A DNA stretch of 64,000 nt from an uncultured Collinsella sp. GTDB taxonomy: Bacteria > Actinomycetota > Coriobacteriia > Coriobacteriales > Coriobacteriaceae. Shown piece after piece: positions 18,386 to 27,701 of this stretch. A program made the position numbers and the translations under genes. The notes below the pieces were generated by a model, which did no database searches, was not told the origin of the DNA, and saw only the letters and a list, made by a program, of their open reading frames with translations. Each line of letters starts with the position of its first letter. Position 1 is the stretch's first letter. The DNA is taken from positions 1-64,000 of the forward strand of contig UQKW01000003.1 in assembly GCA_900541885.1 (NCBI GenBank). Direction: 5' to 3'.

Positions 18386-18522
18386 TGTTCACTCCTTCTT
18401 GGGGTTTTAAGCACGGGGCGTGGCCACGATGGGTTGTCCTCGTGCCTCCTGGCTGCATCCGCGCCGCTCATGGCATTTCGCGGTTTGGACTCGACGCAGC
18501 AGGAGCCGACAAAACAATCGGT

Positions 18523-18551
18523 ACTATACGCGCATCGGGAGCGTATTTCCA
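18523..18551 (-). promoter_or_regulatory. Promoter of the rplE-rplQ operon
   Basis: On the minus strand TGGAAA (18551-18546) is separated by exactly 17 bases from TATAGT (18528-18523). This predicts transcription starting near 18516 and a leader of about 130 bases before the rplE ATG. It is the best sigma70-like promoter in the gap. Confidence 0.6.
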
Positions 18552-18612
18552 GAAAAACCTCGTCTGCCTGCACAACTCCACAACTCCCCCGCACAAATGG
18601 GTCCCAACAAAC

Positions 18613-18679
18613 AGTTGCGGTGAAATAGGGACTGTTGGGCGGCCTAACAGGCTTAAACAATCCGTATTTCACCGCAACT
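18613..18679. repeat. 15-bp inverted repeat downstream of xdhC
   Basis: AGTTGCGGTGAAATA (18613-18627) is exactly complementary to 18665-18679, with a 37-base interval that contains a smaller CTGTT/AACAG stem. It may terminate or stabilise the xdhC transcript just before the rplE promoter. Confidence 0.55.
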
Positions 18680-18696
18680 TATTGGTGGAGATGCGA

Positions 18697-19740
18697 TTAG
18701 CGCTTGCGGGGGACGAGCTTGGTGCGGCGCAGGTGGATCATCTCGGCGGCAATGGAGATAGCGATCTCTTCGGGATCCTCGGCCTCGATGGCAACACCGA
18801 TCGGCAGGTGCAGCTCGTCGATCTGGTCCTGCGTAAAGCCTTCCTGCTCCAGGCGGGCACGCACAAAGGCCGTCTTGCGGCGCGAGCCCAGACAGCCCAG
18901 GTAGGCAGGCTTGGCGCGCATGGCCTGAATCACCACGTCGATATCGGACTTGTGACCCGCCGTGGCGACGACCACCAGGTCGCGCGGGCCGATGGGGCAC
19001 AGCTCGCTCAGGTTCTTGTAATCGACCAAGCGACGATCGTAGACACCGGGCACCCAATCGGGGGTCAGCGTGCCGGGGCGGTCGTCGCACGCCACGACGG
19101 CAAAGCCCGCCGCCGTGAGCACCCGCGCCGTCGCGGCGCCCACGTGGCCGCAGCCAAAGATATAGGTCAGGCCCTCGGGGCAGAGCGTCTCGATGTGCGC
19201 CGCGGGAATCTCGGAGGCGGCGTTGGTGTAGGTGACCTTACTCCCCTCCTCCACCAGCGAAAGCTCGGGGCAGCCGGCAATGGTGCGGCGCGATGCCTCG
19301 CCATGGTACTCGACCACATCGCCCTCCAGGGCCTGAATGACAAACGGTTCAAAGTCGATGACGAAGTCGCCGATGCGCCGATAGGCCAAGACGTCGGCAA
19401 TTTCTTGGAACAACGATGCCTGAGTCGCATCCAGATGCAGGTAGCACAGGCAGATGGCTCCGCCGCAGATCATGCCGGTATCGGAGTTCTCGCCGCCCAT
19501 GGTGTAGCGGACCAGACGCGACTGTCCCGCGCTCAGCAGCTCGCGCGCCTCGTCCAGCGCAAAGAGCTCAATCTTGCCGCCGCCGATGGTGCCCACTTGG
19601 CTGCCATCGGCAAAGACGGCCATCCAGGCGCCCACGCCGCGCGGCGACGACCCCGCCGTACCGGCCACTACCACCAGCTCGCACGTCTCGCCAGCACGCA
19701 GAGCGCCAAGCGCAGCATTCACCACATCGAGCTTTTCCAT
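18697..19740 (-). CDS. xdhC: XdhC family molybdenum-hydroxylase maturation protein
   Basis: Members of this family bind molybdenum cofactor and help insert or sulfurate it in xanthine dehydrogenase-type enzymes. It has 347 residues. The N-terminal XdhC/CoxI domain has GSSPRGVGA (30-38) and MICGG (90-94). The C-terminal Rossmann domain has GCGHVG (196-201) and ends with the LHLPIGVAIEAEDPEEIAIS block. It starts 9 bases after yqeB with its ribosome-binding site overlapping the yqeB stop, so the two are coupled. Together with yqeB, yqeC and the mocA-like gene it forms the cofactor-maturation set of the island. Confidence 0.9.
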   Translation of the reverse strand: MEKLDVVNAALGALRAGETCELVVVAGTAGSSPRGVGAWMAVFADGSQVGTIGGGKIELFALDEARELLSAGQSRLVRYTMGGENSDTGMICGGAICLCYLHLDATQASLFQEIADVLAYRRIGDFVIDFEPFVIQALEGDVVEYHGEASRRTIAGCPELSLVEEGSKVTYTNAASEIPAAHIETLCPEGLTYIFGCGHVGAATARVLTAAGFAVVACDDRPGTLTPDWVPGVYDRRLVDYKNLSELCPIGPRDLVVVATAGHKSDIDVVIQAMRAKPAYLGCLGSRRKTAFVRARLEQEGFTQDQIDELHLPIGVAIEAEDPEEIAISIAAEMIHLRRTKLVPRKR

Positions 19741-19749
19741 TGCCGCCTT

Positions 19750-20544
19750 CTATCCTCTAAAGACATCGGTGAGCATAGCGAGTGCCTCGAGCACGCCGCC
19801 GCCGACCGACGTCGCTTTGTCCGAAATGTAGTTGATATAGCTGGCATCGCCGCGCGGATCGACATCGGCGCATTTAAAGCCCTCAGTCACCTGCACGCCG
19901 TTCGCCAAAAGCCCGCGCAGACAACCATCAATCTGCGTGCGCATAGGCGTATCGCCCGCGTAGCCAATCACGTCTCCGGCGCTCACGATGTCGCCGATTG
20001 CGCGGTCGGACCGAAACACGCCGGCGGCGGGGCTGTGGATAACGCGCTCCTTGCCATAGCCGGCGATAATGCCCGGCACGCCCGTGTTGGGCTGGGGCGA
20101 ACCTTGGGTAATGACACGGCCGAGAAAATGCCCGCGCATGGTCTCGACCACGGCGTCGCAATCGACCGGCGCGGTAAAGCCCGGCCCCACGGCGATGACG
20201 GCAGGCGCCATGTCGCGCGTGGTGCCCAGGTTGCGCTTGGCCAAAATCGCGTCGACCACAGCTGCGGGCTTAAGCTCATCGAGCATCTTGGCCTGGGGGT
20301 CCACCACAACGGCGACGTCTCCAGCCTCGGTAATCGCAAGCGCCTCAGCCGGCGTCTGTGCCAAGCGAGCGCGAATGCCTTCGACCTCGACCTCGCCCAG
20401 GCGAATGGCCTCGCAAAAACTGATTGTGCGGCGGATGCACGTGGGAACCGCAATATCGGCCATAACGACCGACACGCCGGCGCGCACCAAGCGAGCGGCG
20501 ACGCCCGTGGCGATATCGCCGGCACCGCGAACATAAACGAGCAT
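19750..20544 (-). CDS. yqeB: Selenium-dependent molybdenum hydroxylase accessory protein (YqeB/EF2563 family)
   Basis: A 264-residue member of the EF2563/YqeB family, found almost only beside selenium-dependent molybdenum hydroxylases; its biochemical role is unproven. The N-terminus VRGAGDIATGVAARLVRAG (about 5-23) is a Rossmann-like nucleotide-binding start. The central GPGFTAPVDCDAVVETMRG and GYGKERVIHSPAAGVF blocks are family hallmarks. It is divergent from yqeC across a 102-base AT-rich gap and is translationally coupled to xdhC. Confidence 0.88.
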   Translation of the reverse strand: MLVYVRGAGDIATGVAARLVRAGVSVVMADIAVPTCIRRTISFCEAIRLGEVEVEGIRARLAQTPAEALAITEAGDVAVVVDPQAKMLDELKPAAVVDAILAKRNLGTTRDMAPAVIAVGPGFTAPVDCDAVVETMRGHFLGRVITQGSPQPNTGVPGIIAGYGKERVIHSPAAGVFRSDRAIGDIVSAGDVIGYAGDTPMRTQIDGCLRGLLANGVQVTEGFKCADVDPRGDASYINYISDKATSVGGGVLEALAMLTDVFRG

Positions 20545-20646
20545 TCCCGGGGCACCTCCCTGTGCTACGGTTTGAGCAGAGCAAAAGCGGTTCGACCGCT
20601 ACTCTGATGATTATTTATTATCACAGTATTATACGGCGGTGAACAG

Positions 20647-21381
20647 ATGGAAACGACGAGCGGAAACCTTGCCTCCGCGCTCAAGATCGAGCCGGGCATT
20701 ACCGCAATTATCGGCAGTGGTGGCAAGTCGACCTTGCTGAAGACGCTGGGCCTTGAGCTTATGCGCGCTGGCGGCCGCGTGCTCCTCTGCACCACCACGC
20801 ACATGTTTCCCGTCGCCGGCGTGCCATGGGACGGGTCGAGCCGTCACCTGGACGCCGCACCTTGGAAGCCGGGGGCCTTGCATGTTCCCGGCTGCACCTG
20901 CGAGGCCTGCGCGGGCATGAGCCGCGGAAGTATCTGCCAGGCGGGTGTTTTGGACCCGGAGACAGGTAAGCTCTCCGCCCCCGCCGAGGCGCTCGACGAG
21001 CTGGCGCAGCGCTTTGACTATGTGTTGGCCGAGGCAGATGGCAGCAAGCGACTCCCGCTCAAGGCGCATGCCGCCTGGGAGCCGGTAATTCCCTCTGGCA
21101 CCGCCAACATCGTCTGGATCGTCGGCGCCTCGGGGTTCGGCAAGCCCATCAACGAAGCCGTCCACCGCCCCGAGCTCTTTTGCGAGCGTTGCGGCTGCGA
21201 GCTCACCGACATCGCCACGCCCGAGCGCGTCGCCCAGGTGCTCAATGCCGAGATGCAGGCGCTGGAGCTCAGCACCGCACGCGTCATGCTCAACCAAGTC
21301 GACACGCTCAGCGACCCCACGATGGCAGATCGCTTCGAGGCAGCGCTCGACCGCCCCATCGTCGCCACCAGCCTCAAGTAG
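20647..21381 (+). CDS. yqeC: Selenium-dependent hydroxylase accessory protein YqeC
   Basis: A 244-residue P-loop protein: GSGGKST at 23-29 with TTTHM near 49-53. This matches YqeC, another family restricted to genomes with labile-selenium molybdenum hydroxylases and of unknown reaction. Two cysteine groups (Cys83, 85, 88 and Cys179, 182, 184) suggest a metal or selenium site, which is inference. It is the only plus-strand gene between xdhC and ygeX, so it has its own promoter in the shared gap with yqeB. Confidence 0.85.
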   Translation: METTSGNLASALKIEPGITAIIGSGGKSTLLKTLGLELMRAGGRVLLCTTTHMFPVAGVPWDGSSRHLDAAPWKPGALHVPGCTCEACAGMSRGSICQAGVLDPETGKLSAPAEALDELAQRFDYVLAEADGSKRLPLKAHAAWEPVIPSGTANIVWIVGASGFGKPINEAVHRPELFCERCGCELTDIATPERVAQVLNAEMQALELSTARVMLNQVDTLSDPTMADRFEAALDRPIVATSLK

Positions 21382-21391
21382 CCAGCCCCTG

Positions 21392-22759
21392 TTAGCGGGG
21401 CACGTAGCGGCCGGGTTGGGCTCCGGTGGGCTCGCCGTCGCGCGCAGCCAGCACGCCGTTCACAAACACAGCCTTGGCGCGGCCGTGTGCCTCAAAGCCC
21501 TCGAGCGGCGTGTAGTCCACGGCCTGATGCTGCGTCGCGGCACTGATCGTCCAACGAGCGCTCGGATCCCACACGCACACGTCGGCATCGGCACCCTCGG
21601 CAAGACAGCCCTTGCGCGGATACATGCCAAAGACGCGCGCCGGGTTCTCGCTCATCAGGCGGCAGAGGTCCTCGGGGCCCAGCTGTCCCTCAAAGCTCGT
21701 GGCGATCGCGACGGGGCGATGCTCCACACCGGGGCCGCCGTTGGGAATCGCGCGGAAGTCGTCGCGCCCACGGTCCTTTTGCCCGTGCAGATTAAAACTG
21801 CAGTGGTCGGTGGCGATCGTATCGATCTCGCCGGCCACAAGCGCCTCGCGCAGTGCCGCACGGTCGCCCGCATGGCGCAGCGGCGGGCTCATCACATACT
21901 TGGCACCCGCAAAGCCGTCCTCGCCCTGCTCCAAGTAGCAAGTATCGTCGAGCATCAGATACTGAGGGCAGGTCTCGACATAGATGTTCTTCTGCCCGCG
22001 CGCTTTGGCAGCGCGAATGGCCTCGAGCCCCAGCTTGGTCGAAAGGTGCACCACGTTGACCGGTGCGTCGCCGGCCAGGTGCGCCAGATATAGCAGACGG
22101 CTTACTGCCTCGGCCTCGCACACGTCCGGACGGCTGAGCGCGTGGCCCTCGGGCCCGTGGATACCCTGCTCAAACACGCGCTTCTGCAGCTCATTCACCA
22201 GCGTGCCGTTCTCGCAATGCACGCACAGTATGCCGCCAATATGCTTGAGCTCCTCGAGCACCTCGAGCGTCTCGGCATCGTCCAAGCGCAGGTGATCGTA
22301 GGCAAAGTAGGTCTTGAACGACGATACGCCCGCCTCGCGCATGGCCGAAAGGTCGGTGCGGTTGCGCTCGTTCCACTCGGCGAGTGCCATATGAAAGGCG
22401 TAGTTGGCCGTGCAGGTTCCGTCGGCGCGGCGATGCCACTCGGCCAAGGCATCGGGCATGGTCACGCCGCGATCGGCCGTCGCGTAGTCCACGATGGTCG
22501 TCGTGCCGCCGCAGGCAGCCGCGCGCGTGCCGGTCTCAAAGCTATCGGCTGTCCAATCCATGCCGGTCCAGCACTGCATGTGCGTGTGGCCGTCGATAAA
22601 GCCGGGGAACACCCAACAGCCCGCGGCGTCCTCGACGGTATCGCCCTCGGCCGGCTCAATCGCCGCGGCAATCCGCACGATCTTATCGCCATCCATGGCA
22701 AGATCGGCACGGCGAAGCCCCTGTGGCGTCACGAGCGCGCCGTTTTTTATGATGATCAT
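21392..22759 (-). CDS. hyuA: Dihydropyrimidinase / hydantoinase-like amidohydrolase
   Basis: Cyclic-amide hydrolase of the D-hydantoinase/dihydropyrimidinase family (455 residues), corresponding to the HyuA/YgeZ member of gut purine-degradation clusters. The binuclear metal site is visible: HTH at 58-60, the Lys in SFKTYF (Lys149) that is normally carboxylated, His181 in VHCEN, and Asp in the TDHCSF motif near 318. In the pathway it would open a ring or ureide intermediate; the precise substrate is inferred. Its ribosome-binding site overlaps the stop of the mocA-like gene. Confidence 0.88.
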   Translation of the reverse strand: MIIIKNGALVTPQGLRRADLAMDGDKIVRIAAAIEPAEGDTVEDAAGCWVFPGFIDGHTHMQCWTGMDWTADSFETGTRAAACGGTTTIVDYATADRGVTMPDALAEWHRRADGTCTANYAFHMALAEWNERNRTDLSAMREAGVSSFKTYFAYDHLRLDDAETLEVLEELKHIGGILCVHCENGTLVNELQKRVFEQGIHGPEGHALSRPDVCEAEAVSRLLYLAHLAGDAPVNVVHLSTKLGLEAIRAAKARGQKNIYVETCPQYLMLDDTCYLEQGEDGFAGAKYVMSPPLRHAGDRAALREALVAGEIDTIATDHCSFNLHGQKDRGRDDFRAIPNGGPGVEHRPVAIATSFEGQLGPEDLCRLMSENPARVFGMYPRKGCLAEGADADVCVWDPSARWTISAATQHQAVDYTPLEGFEAHGRAKAVFVNGVLAARDGEPTGAQPGRYVPR

Positions 22760-22768
22760 AATTGCTCC

Positions 22769-23383
22769 TTATTGATTGATGCTGTTGGCCACGCGATCAA
22801 AATACGAGCAGGCGGCGATATGCTCCGTTATGCGTCGCTGTCCCTTGGCGGTATCGACGTCCCACAGCTCGTAGGCACGCGCCTCGACCAGCACCACGTC
22901 GGTACGGCTCTTGAGGATCGAACAGCCGCCGTCCTTGCCCTCAAGACACATAAGTGCATCGAACAGTTCCGCCGGAAAGAGCACCGGGCTCGAAGGCTCA
23001 CCGTTGCACGCAAGACGCACCGGATGCTTGCGGCCACGCTCGTCAAATGCACGAACCATAGCCTCAAAAGAATCCGAACTCACGAGCGGCTGGTCGCCCG
23101 GCAAAAAGAGGCAACCTTTCCAGTTGCGTTCGACTCCCCACGAAAGGCCCGCACGGACGCTTTCGCTGCGCAGCTCGCCATCGTGCAGCACACACGGGCA
23201 ATGCTTGTCCTCGCAAATCTGAGCGACCTCGGGCCAACGTGTCGAAACCACGACGTCAAAGCCCCGGGAAACCGAATCGATGGTCCGGGCAATCAGCGGC
23301 TCGCCATAGATATCGGCAAGCATCTTGTTAGAGCCAAACCGCTTGCCCTCGCCCGAAGCCATAATGACGCATCCAAGTTTCAT
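22769..23383 (-). CDS. MocA/YgfJ-like molybdenum cofactor nucleotidyltransferase
   Basis: A 204-residue nucleotidyltransferase with the signature ASGEGKRFGSNK at 9-20 and LPGDQPLV around 100. Relatives transfer CMP to molybdopterin to make the cytosine-dinucleotide cofactor used by xanthine dehydrogenase-type enzymes. In selenium purine clusters the matching gene is ygfJ. The ATG at 23383 has GGGGAGG upstream; the reading frame extends further but without a good site. It is coupled to hyuA downstream. Confidence 0.82.
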   Translation of the reverse strand: MKLGCVIMASGEGKRFGSNKMLADIYGEPLIARTIDSVSRGFDVVVSTRWPEVAQICEDKHCPCVLHDGELRSESVRAGLSWGVERNWKGCLFLPGDQPLVSSDSFEAMVRAFDERGRKHPVRLACNGEPSSPVLFPAELFDALMCLEGKDGGCSILKSRTDVVLVEARAYELWDVDTAKGQRRITEHIAACSYFDRVANSINQ

Positions 23384-23470
23384 GGTGATACCTCCCCTGA
23401 AACCATCGTACCCATAACTCGCGCCGCGGGCATCCACATCGAAAGCGCTTATCCCGCACGCCCGCGATGC

Positions 23471-23510
23471 AAAAAGGGGCACCCCGCCGGTTGGCAGAGC
23501 GCCCCCTTTA
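23471..23510 (-). terminator. Probable terminator after ygeW
   Basis: On the minus strand an AAAGGGG...CCCCTTTTT stem with a bulge lies 23 bases past the ygeW stop codon. It separates ygeW from the mocA-like gene, which then needs its own promoter or read-through. Confidence 0.6.
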
Positions 23511-23532
23511 CATGACTTACCTCAGCCCGGCT

Positions 23533-24735
23533 TTAGGCCTGGAACCAACGGGCGGTGTTGCGCTCGTCGAGGGCCTTGAGGGTAGCGGCGGGATCGGCAA
23601 CCTTCTGCAGGAACATCATGGCTGCAATGGCGTACGGCTTGTAGCTGGCCTCCTTGTACATGCCCACGCGGTGCATGTCGAAGACGTCGGCGTTGACCTC
23701 GCCGTGCTCGCAGGAGACACCGGAGATGTCGGCGGGCAGCGGATGCATAAAGATGGTGTCCTGGCCGTTGGCGGTCTTCTCCATGAGCTCGGTCGTGGAG
23801 CACCAGTCCTGATGCGTAGCGTTCTGAGCGAGCAGCTCCTTCTCGAGCGCAGCGATGCCGGCGTCGTCGCCCTCGGCGTACAGGTTGGTACGCTTCTCCA
23901 TGGCGGCAAACGGAGCCCAGCTCTTGGGGATCACGATGTCGGCGCCCTCGAAGGCCTCGGCCATGGTGTTGACCTGCTTAAAGGTGGTGTCGGACTCGGC
24001 GGCATAGCCGCGGGCGCGCTCGACGACCTCGGGCATGAGGTCGTAGCCCTCGGGGTGAGCCAGGGTGACGTCCATGCCAAAGCGGGGCAGCAGGCTGATC
24101 AGCGACTGCGGGCAGGAAAGCGGCTTGCCGTAAGAGGGCGAATAGGCCCAGGTGACGGCAACCTTCTTGCCCTTAAGGTTCTCGAGGCCGCCAAACTCGT
24201 TGATGAGGTAGAGCATGTCGGCAGAGGACTGCGTGGGGTGATCGGAGTCGGACTGCAGGGAGATGAGCGTGGGACGGTGATCCAGAACGCCGTCCTCGTA
24301 AGCCTGCTGGACGGACTCGGAGACCTCGGCCATGTAGGCGTCGCCCTTGCCGATGTACATGTCGTCGCGGATGCCGATGACGTCGGCCATGAAGGAGATC
24401 ATCGTAGCGGTCTCGCGGACGGTCTCGCCGTGAGCGATCTGGGACTTCTTCTCGTCCAGGTCCTGCAGCTCAAGGCCGAGCAGGTTGGCGGCCTTAGAGA
24501 AGGAGAAACGCGTACGGGTGGAGTTGTCGCGGAACAGCGAGACGGCCAGGCCCGAATCGAAAATCTTGGACGAAACGTTGTTCTCGCGCAGCTCGCGCAG
24601 AGCGTCGGCGACGATGTAGAGCGCCTTGAGCTCATCGGTGGTCTTATCCCAGGTGTGCAGGAAGTCGCTGCCGTACATACCCTTAAAATCGAGGCCGTTC
24701 AGCTGCTCGACGAGCTCGGTAAACTTGGCGTCCAT
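23533..24735 (-). CDS. ygeW: YgeW family knotted carbamoyltransferase
   Basis: A 400-residue transcarbamylase of the aspartate/ornithine carbamoyltransferase superfamily. The carbamoyl-phosphate loop FRDNSTRTRFSF (69-80), HPTQ (166-169) and HPLPAD (331-336) are all present. The natural substrate of YgeW is not firmly established; in purine clusters it is placed at the ureido-intermediate step, producing or using carbamoyl phosphate. The ATG at 24735 follows AAAGGAC. Upstream is a 10-bp GC stem-loop (24890-24914) that separates it from ygeY. No carbamate kinase gene is in the window. Confidence 0.9.
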   Translation of the reverse strand: MDAKFTELVEQLNGLDFKGMYGSDFLHTWDKTTDELKALYIVADALRELRENNVSSKIFDSGLAVSLFRDNSTRTRFSFSKAANLLGLELQDLDEKKSQIAHGETVRETATMISFMADVIGIRDDMYIGKGDAYMAEVSESVQQAYEDGVLDHRPTLISLQSDSDHPTQSSADMLYLINEFGGLENLKGKKVAVTWAYSPSYGKPLSCPQSLISLLPRFGMDVTLAHPEGYDLMPEVVERARGYAAESDTTFKQVNTMAEAFEGADIVIPKSWAPFAAMEKRTNLYAEGDDAGIAALEKELLAQNATHQDWCSTTELMEKTANGQDTIFMHPLPADISGVSCEHGEVNADVFDMHRVGMYKEASYKPYAIAAMMFLQKVADPAATLKALDERNTARWFQA

Positions 24736-24889
24736 GTAAATGTCCTTTCTAAAGGTGAAACGATCGCAATGAGTAGATGCGCTCCGGCATGCGCGTGTGG
24801 CTAGAACATGCAGAGCGCTATGACGAGGACCCGCCACCGTCGAGGAAGCATGGGAGATAACGACCGCGGGCCCCAAGTCAACAGGAGGC

Positions 24890-24914
24890 GCCGGGGGCAT
24901 AAACTGCCCCCGGC
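24890..24914. other. Intercistronic stem-loop after ygeY
   Basis: GCCGGGGGCA (24890-24899) pairs perfectly with 24905-24914 around TAAAC. It lies just past the ygeY stop codon and lacks a U-run, so it probably punctuates or protects the ygeXYW message rather than ending it. Confidence 0.5.
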
Positions 24915-24936
24915 TCAACAAGATCGAGGAATGGGA

Positions 24937-26322
24937 CTAGTCGATCTTGTTGTTGGTCAGACCGGCGCGGAACACGGTGGCATCGCCATCGGCCTGGCTC
25001 GGATCGTAGAGGTTCAGGGCAGCCACATACATGGCGGCAGCGGTGACCAGGTCGTCCTTGTAGGTGACCTCGTTGGGAGCGTGAGCCTGAGACTCGGCAC
25101 CCGGGCCAAAGCCGACGCAGGGGATGCCATAGCGGCCCTGGATGGAAACGCAGTTCGTGGAGAAGGTCCACTTGTCGCACAGCGGACGACCGGTGCGCTT
25201 GTCCATGCTGGGCTCGCAGCCGATGCGCTCGTCACCGAACATGGCCTTGTGGGCGTCGACGAGGGCCTTGACGTGCGGAGCGGTCTCCTTGTTGATCCAC
25301 GTGGGGAAGTAAGCCTCGGTCTCGTAGACCTCGCCGGTCCAGGACGGACGGTCGTACATGTACATGGAGACCTTCACGTCGTCGCCGTACTTCTTGGCGG
25401 CCGGCAGGTTACGGATCTCGTCCAGGCAGGACTCCCAGGTCTCACCGGCGGTCATGCGACGGTCGATGGAGATGGCGCAGGAGTCAGCGACAGCGCAACG
25501 GCTGGGGCTGGTGTAGAAGATCTGGCTGACGGTGCAGGTGCCGCGGCCCAGGAAGCGGGCGTCCTCGAAGTGCTCGGGGTTGTACTTGGGATCGAGCATC
25601 TTGACGAGGCCCTTGATGTCGGTCGACTCGTCGCAGCCGTTGTTGTTGAGAGCGCGAACGTCGGCGATGATGTCGGCCATCTTGTAGATGGCATTGTCGC
25701 CGCGGTCGGGAGCAGAGCCGTGGCAGGAGGTGCCGTGAACGTCGACGCGGATCTCCATGCGGCCGCGGTGACCGCGATAGATGCCGCCGTCGGTGGGCTC
25801 GGTGGAAATGACGAACTCGGGCTTAATGCCGTCCTTGTTGTAGATGTACTGCCAGCACATGCCGTCGCAGTCCTCTTCCTGGACGGTGCCGACGACCATG
25901 ATCTTGTAGCCCTCGGGGATGAGGCCCATGTCCTTCATCATCTTGGCGGCGTAGGTAGCAGAAGCCATGCCGCCCTCCTGGTCGGAGCCGCCGCGGCCGT
26001 AGATGATCTCGTCGGTCTCGTAGCCCTCATAGGGATCGGCGTCCCAGTTCTCGATGTTGCCGATACCGACGGTGTCGATGTGGGAGTCGATGGCGATGAT
26101 CTTGTCGCCCTCGCCCATAAAGCCCATGACGTTGCCCAGGCCGTCGACCTTGACCTCGTCATAGCCAAGGCTCTCCATCTCGGCCTTAATGCAGGCAACA
26201 ACCTCACCCTCCTCGCAGGACTCAGAGGGGTGGCTAATCATTGCGCGAAGAAAACGCGTCATATCAGCACGATGGGACTCAGCAGCAGCCTTGATAGCGT
26301 CGAAATCGAGTTCTTTAGCCAT
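24937..26322 (-). CDS. ygeY: YgeY family selenium metabolism-linked M20 hydrolase
   Basis: A 461-residue metallohydrolase of the M20 peptidase/deacylase family. Metal-site motifs are DSHIDTV (79-85), GRGGSDQEGG (109-118, bridging Asp114) and EED (149-151). The family is confined to selenium/purine clusters and is expected to cleave a ureido or amide bond of a urate-derived intermediate; the substrate is not proven. It is in tandem with ygeX upstream and ygeW downstream. Confidence 0.92.
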   Translation of the reverse strand: MAKELDFDAIKAAAESHRADMTRFLRAMISHPSESCEEGEVVACIKAEMESLGYDEVKVDGLGNVMGFMGEGDKIIAIDSHIDTVGIGNIENWDADPYEGYETDEIIYGRGGSDQEGGMASATYAAKMMKDMGLIPEGYKIMVVGTVQEEDCDGMCWQYIYNKDGIKPEFVISTEPTDGGIYRGHRGRMEIRVDVHGTSCHGSAPDRGDNAIYKMADIIADVRALNNNGCDESTDIKGLVKMLDPKYNPEHFEDARFLGRGTCTVSQIFYTSPSRCAVADSCAISIDRRMTAGETWESCLDEIRNLPAAKKYGDDVKVSMYMYDRPSWTGEVYETEAYFPTWINKETAPHVKALVDAHKAMFGDERIGCEPSMDKRTGRPLCDKWTFSTNCVSIQGRYGIPCVGFGPGAESQAHAPNEVTYKDDLVTAAAMYVAALNLYDPSQADGDATVFRAGLTNNKID

Positions 26323-26362
26323 TGTTCATAACCTTTCAAACTAAGGAATCTACCTGTGAGGT

Positions 26363-26389
26363 GGCGGAGCGATACCTATTTACTCCGCC
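26363..26389. other. Intercistronic stem-loop between ygeX and ygeY
   Basis: GGCGGAG (26363-26369) pairs with CTCCGCC (26383-26389) around a 13-base loop in the 74-base gap. No U-run follows. It may modulate relative expression of ygeX and ygeY. Confidence 0.4.
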
Positions 26390-26396
26390 CCAACGA

Positions 26397-27611
26397 TTAG
26401 CAAGTGGGGTATTCGCCTTCCCAGACGATGCGGCGATACTGGTCGGGATCGGTGTCGCCCTCGGTGGAGAAGCAGAGCACGGAGCTCGTCTTATCCAGGC
26501 CGATGAGTTCCTTGAGCTCGGCGTACTCGGGATCGAGCATGAGGGTCTCGACCAGGCCGGTGGTCACAGCGCCGGACTCGCCGGAGATGACGCGCGGGTC
26601 GCCCTTCTCGGGAGCGCCCAGGGTGCGCATGCCGCGAGCGGTGACCCAGTCGGGGCAGGACACGAAGGCGGTGGCGTGGTTGCGCAGGATATCCCAGCCC
26701 AGAATGTTGGGCTCGCCGCAGCACAGACCGGCCATGATGGAAGGCATGTCGCCGTCCACGATGCGCGGATCGCCGTCGCCGGCGGCAGCGCCCTTGTACA
26801 GGCAGGCAGCAGGCGCGCACTCAACCACGACGAAGGTGGGCGGGTTATCGGGATACAGGTTGGTGAAGTAGCCCACCACGGCGCCGGCGAGCGAACCCAC
26901 GCCAGCCTGGACAAACACGTGCGTCGGGCGGTTGATAGCCATCTCGCGCAGCTGCTCGGCAGCCTCGGAAGCCATGGTGCCGTAACCCTCCATGATCCAG
27001 GACGGGATCTTCTCGTAGCCCTCCCAGGCGGTGTCCTGAACGATGACGCCGCGCTCGCAGGCGTCGGCCTCGGCGGCGGCCATGCGCACGCACTCGTCGT
27101 AGTTGACCTCTTCGATGGTCACCGTGGCGCCCTCGGCGGCGATGTTATCAAAGCGGGGCTTGGTGGAACCTTTGGGCATGTGCACGACGGCCTTCTGGCC
27201 CAGCTTGTTGGCAGCCCATGCCACGCCGCGGCCATGGTTGCCGTCGGTGGCGGTAAAGAAGGTGGCCTGGCCAAAGTCCTTGGCAAGTTGATCGGAGGTC
27301 AGGTAATCGAAGGTGCACTCGGCAACGTCCTTGCCGGTCTCGTCGGCAATGTAGTTGGCCATGGCAAACGAACCGCCCAGAACCTTAAAGGCGTTGAGGC
27401 CAAAGCGATAGCTCTCGTCCTTAACGCACAGGTTGGACAGGCCCAGGCGCGCAGCCTGGCCGTCCAGGCGGGCAAGCGGAGTGACGGTATATTGGGGGAA
27501 CGACTGGTGGAAGGCGCGGGCCTTCTTCACGTGGTCGAGGCTCATGATTCCCAAGTGCTTGTCATCGCTCTTGGGCATCGTGTTGCTCGCCCACTGGATC
27601 TTATCGGCCAT
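26397..27611 (-). CDS. ygeX: Diaminopropionate ammonia-lyase
   Basis: PLP enzyme that converts 2,3-diaminopropionate to pyruvate and two ammonia, via 2-aminoacrylate. The 404-residue protein begins its catalytic region with the PLP-lysine motif NAFKVLGGSFA (Lys76) and has a glycine-rich phosphate loop (GVGSLAGAVVG) in the middle. In urate-degrading gut anaerobes this step is thought to deliver purine carbon to central metabolism. It is the first gene of the left catabolic block, divergent from a PAS/HTH regulator across a 277-base AT-rich region. Confidence 0.93.
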   Translation of the reverse strand: MADKIQWASNTMPKSDDKHLGIMSLDHVKKARAFHQSFPQYTVTPLARLDGQAARLGLSNLCVKDESYRFGLNAFKVLGGSFAMANYIADETGKDVAECTFDYLTSDQLAKDFGQATFFTATDGNHGRGVAWAANKLGQKAVVHMPKGSTKPRFDNIAAEGATVTIEEVNYDECVRMAAAEADACERGVIVQDTAWEGYEKIPSWIMEGYGTMASEAAEQLREMAINRPTHVFVQAGVGSLAGAVVGYFTNLYPDNPPTFVVVECAPAACLYKGAAAGDGDPRIVDGDMPSIMAGLCCGEPNILGWDILRNHATAFVSCPDWVTARGMRTLGAPEKGDPRVISGESGAVTTGLVETLMLDPEYAELKELIGLDKTSSVLCFSTEGDTDPDQYRRIVWEGEYPTC

Positions 27612-27701
27612 ACGGTGAACTCCTTAAGTCCTCTCTTGCCGGCCCCCGCATACGCGTTTCAGCCCATTCCCATTCATGCGACTGAACTTTTATGTGGATG
27701 C

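Larger units (their letters stand above)
18386..18696. other. Junction between rplE and the purine island; promoter and inverted repeat, no gene
   Basis: This 311-base gap holds the rplE leader and promoter and a 15-bp inverted repeat past the xdhC stop codon. No credible ORF is present. I see no transposase, direct repeat or tRNA that would explain how the neighbouring island arrived. Confidence 0.7.

Noticed and set aside
20545..20646. Overlapping -10 boxes (TATTAT / TATAAT) in the yqeB-yqeC gap
   Set aside because: Both strands show a -10-like element at 20627-20633, but neither has an acceptable -35 at the right distance, so no promoter is annotated.
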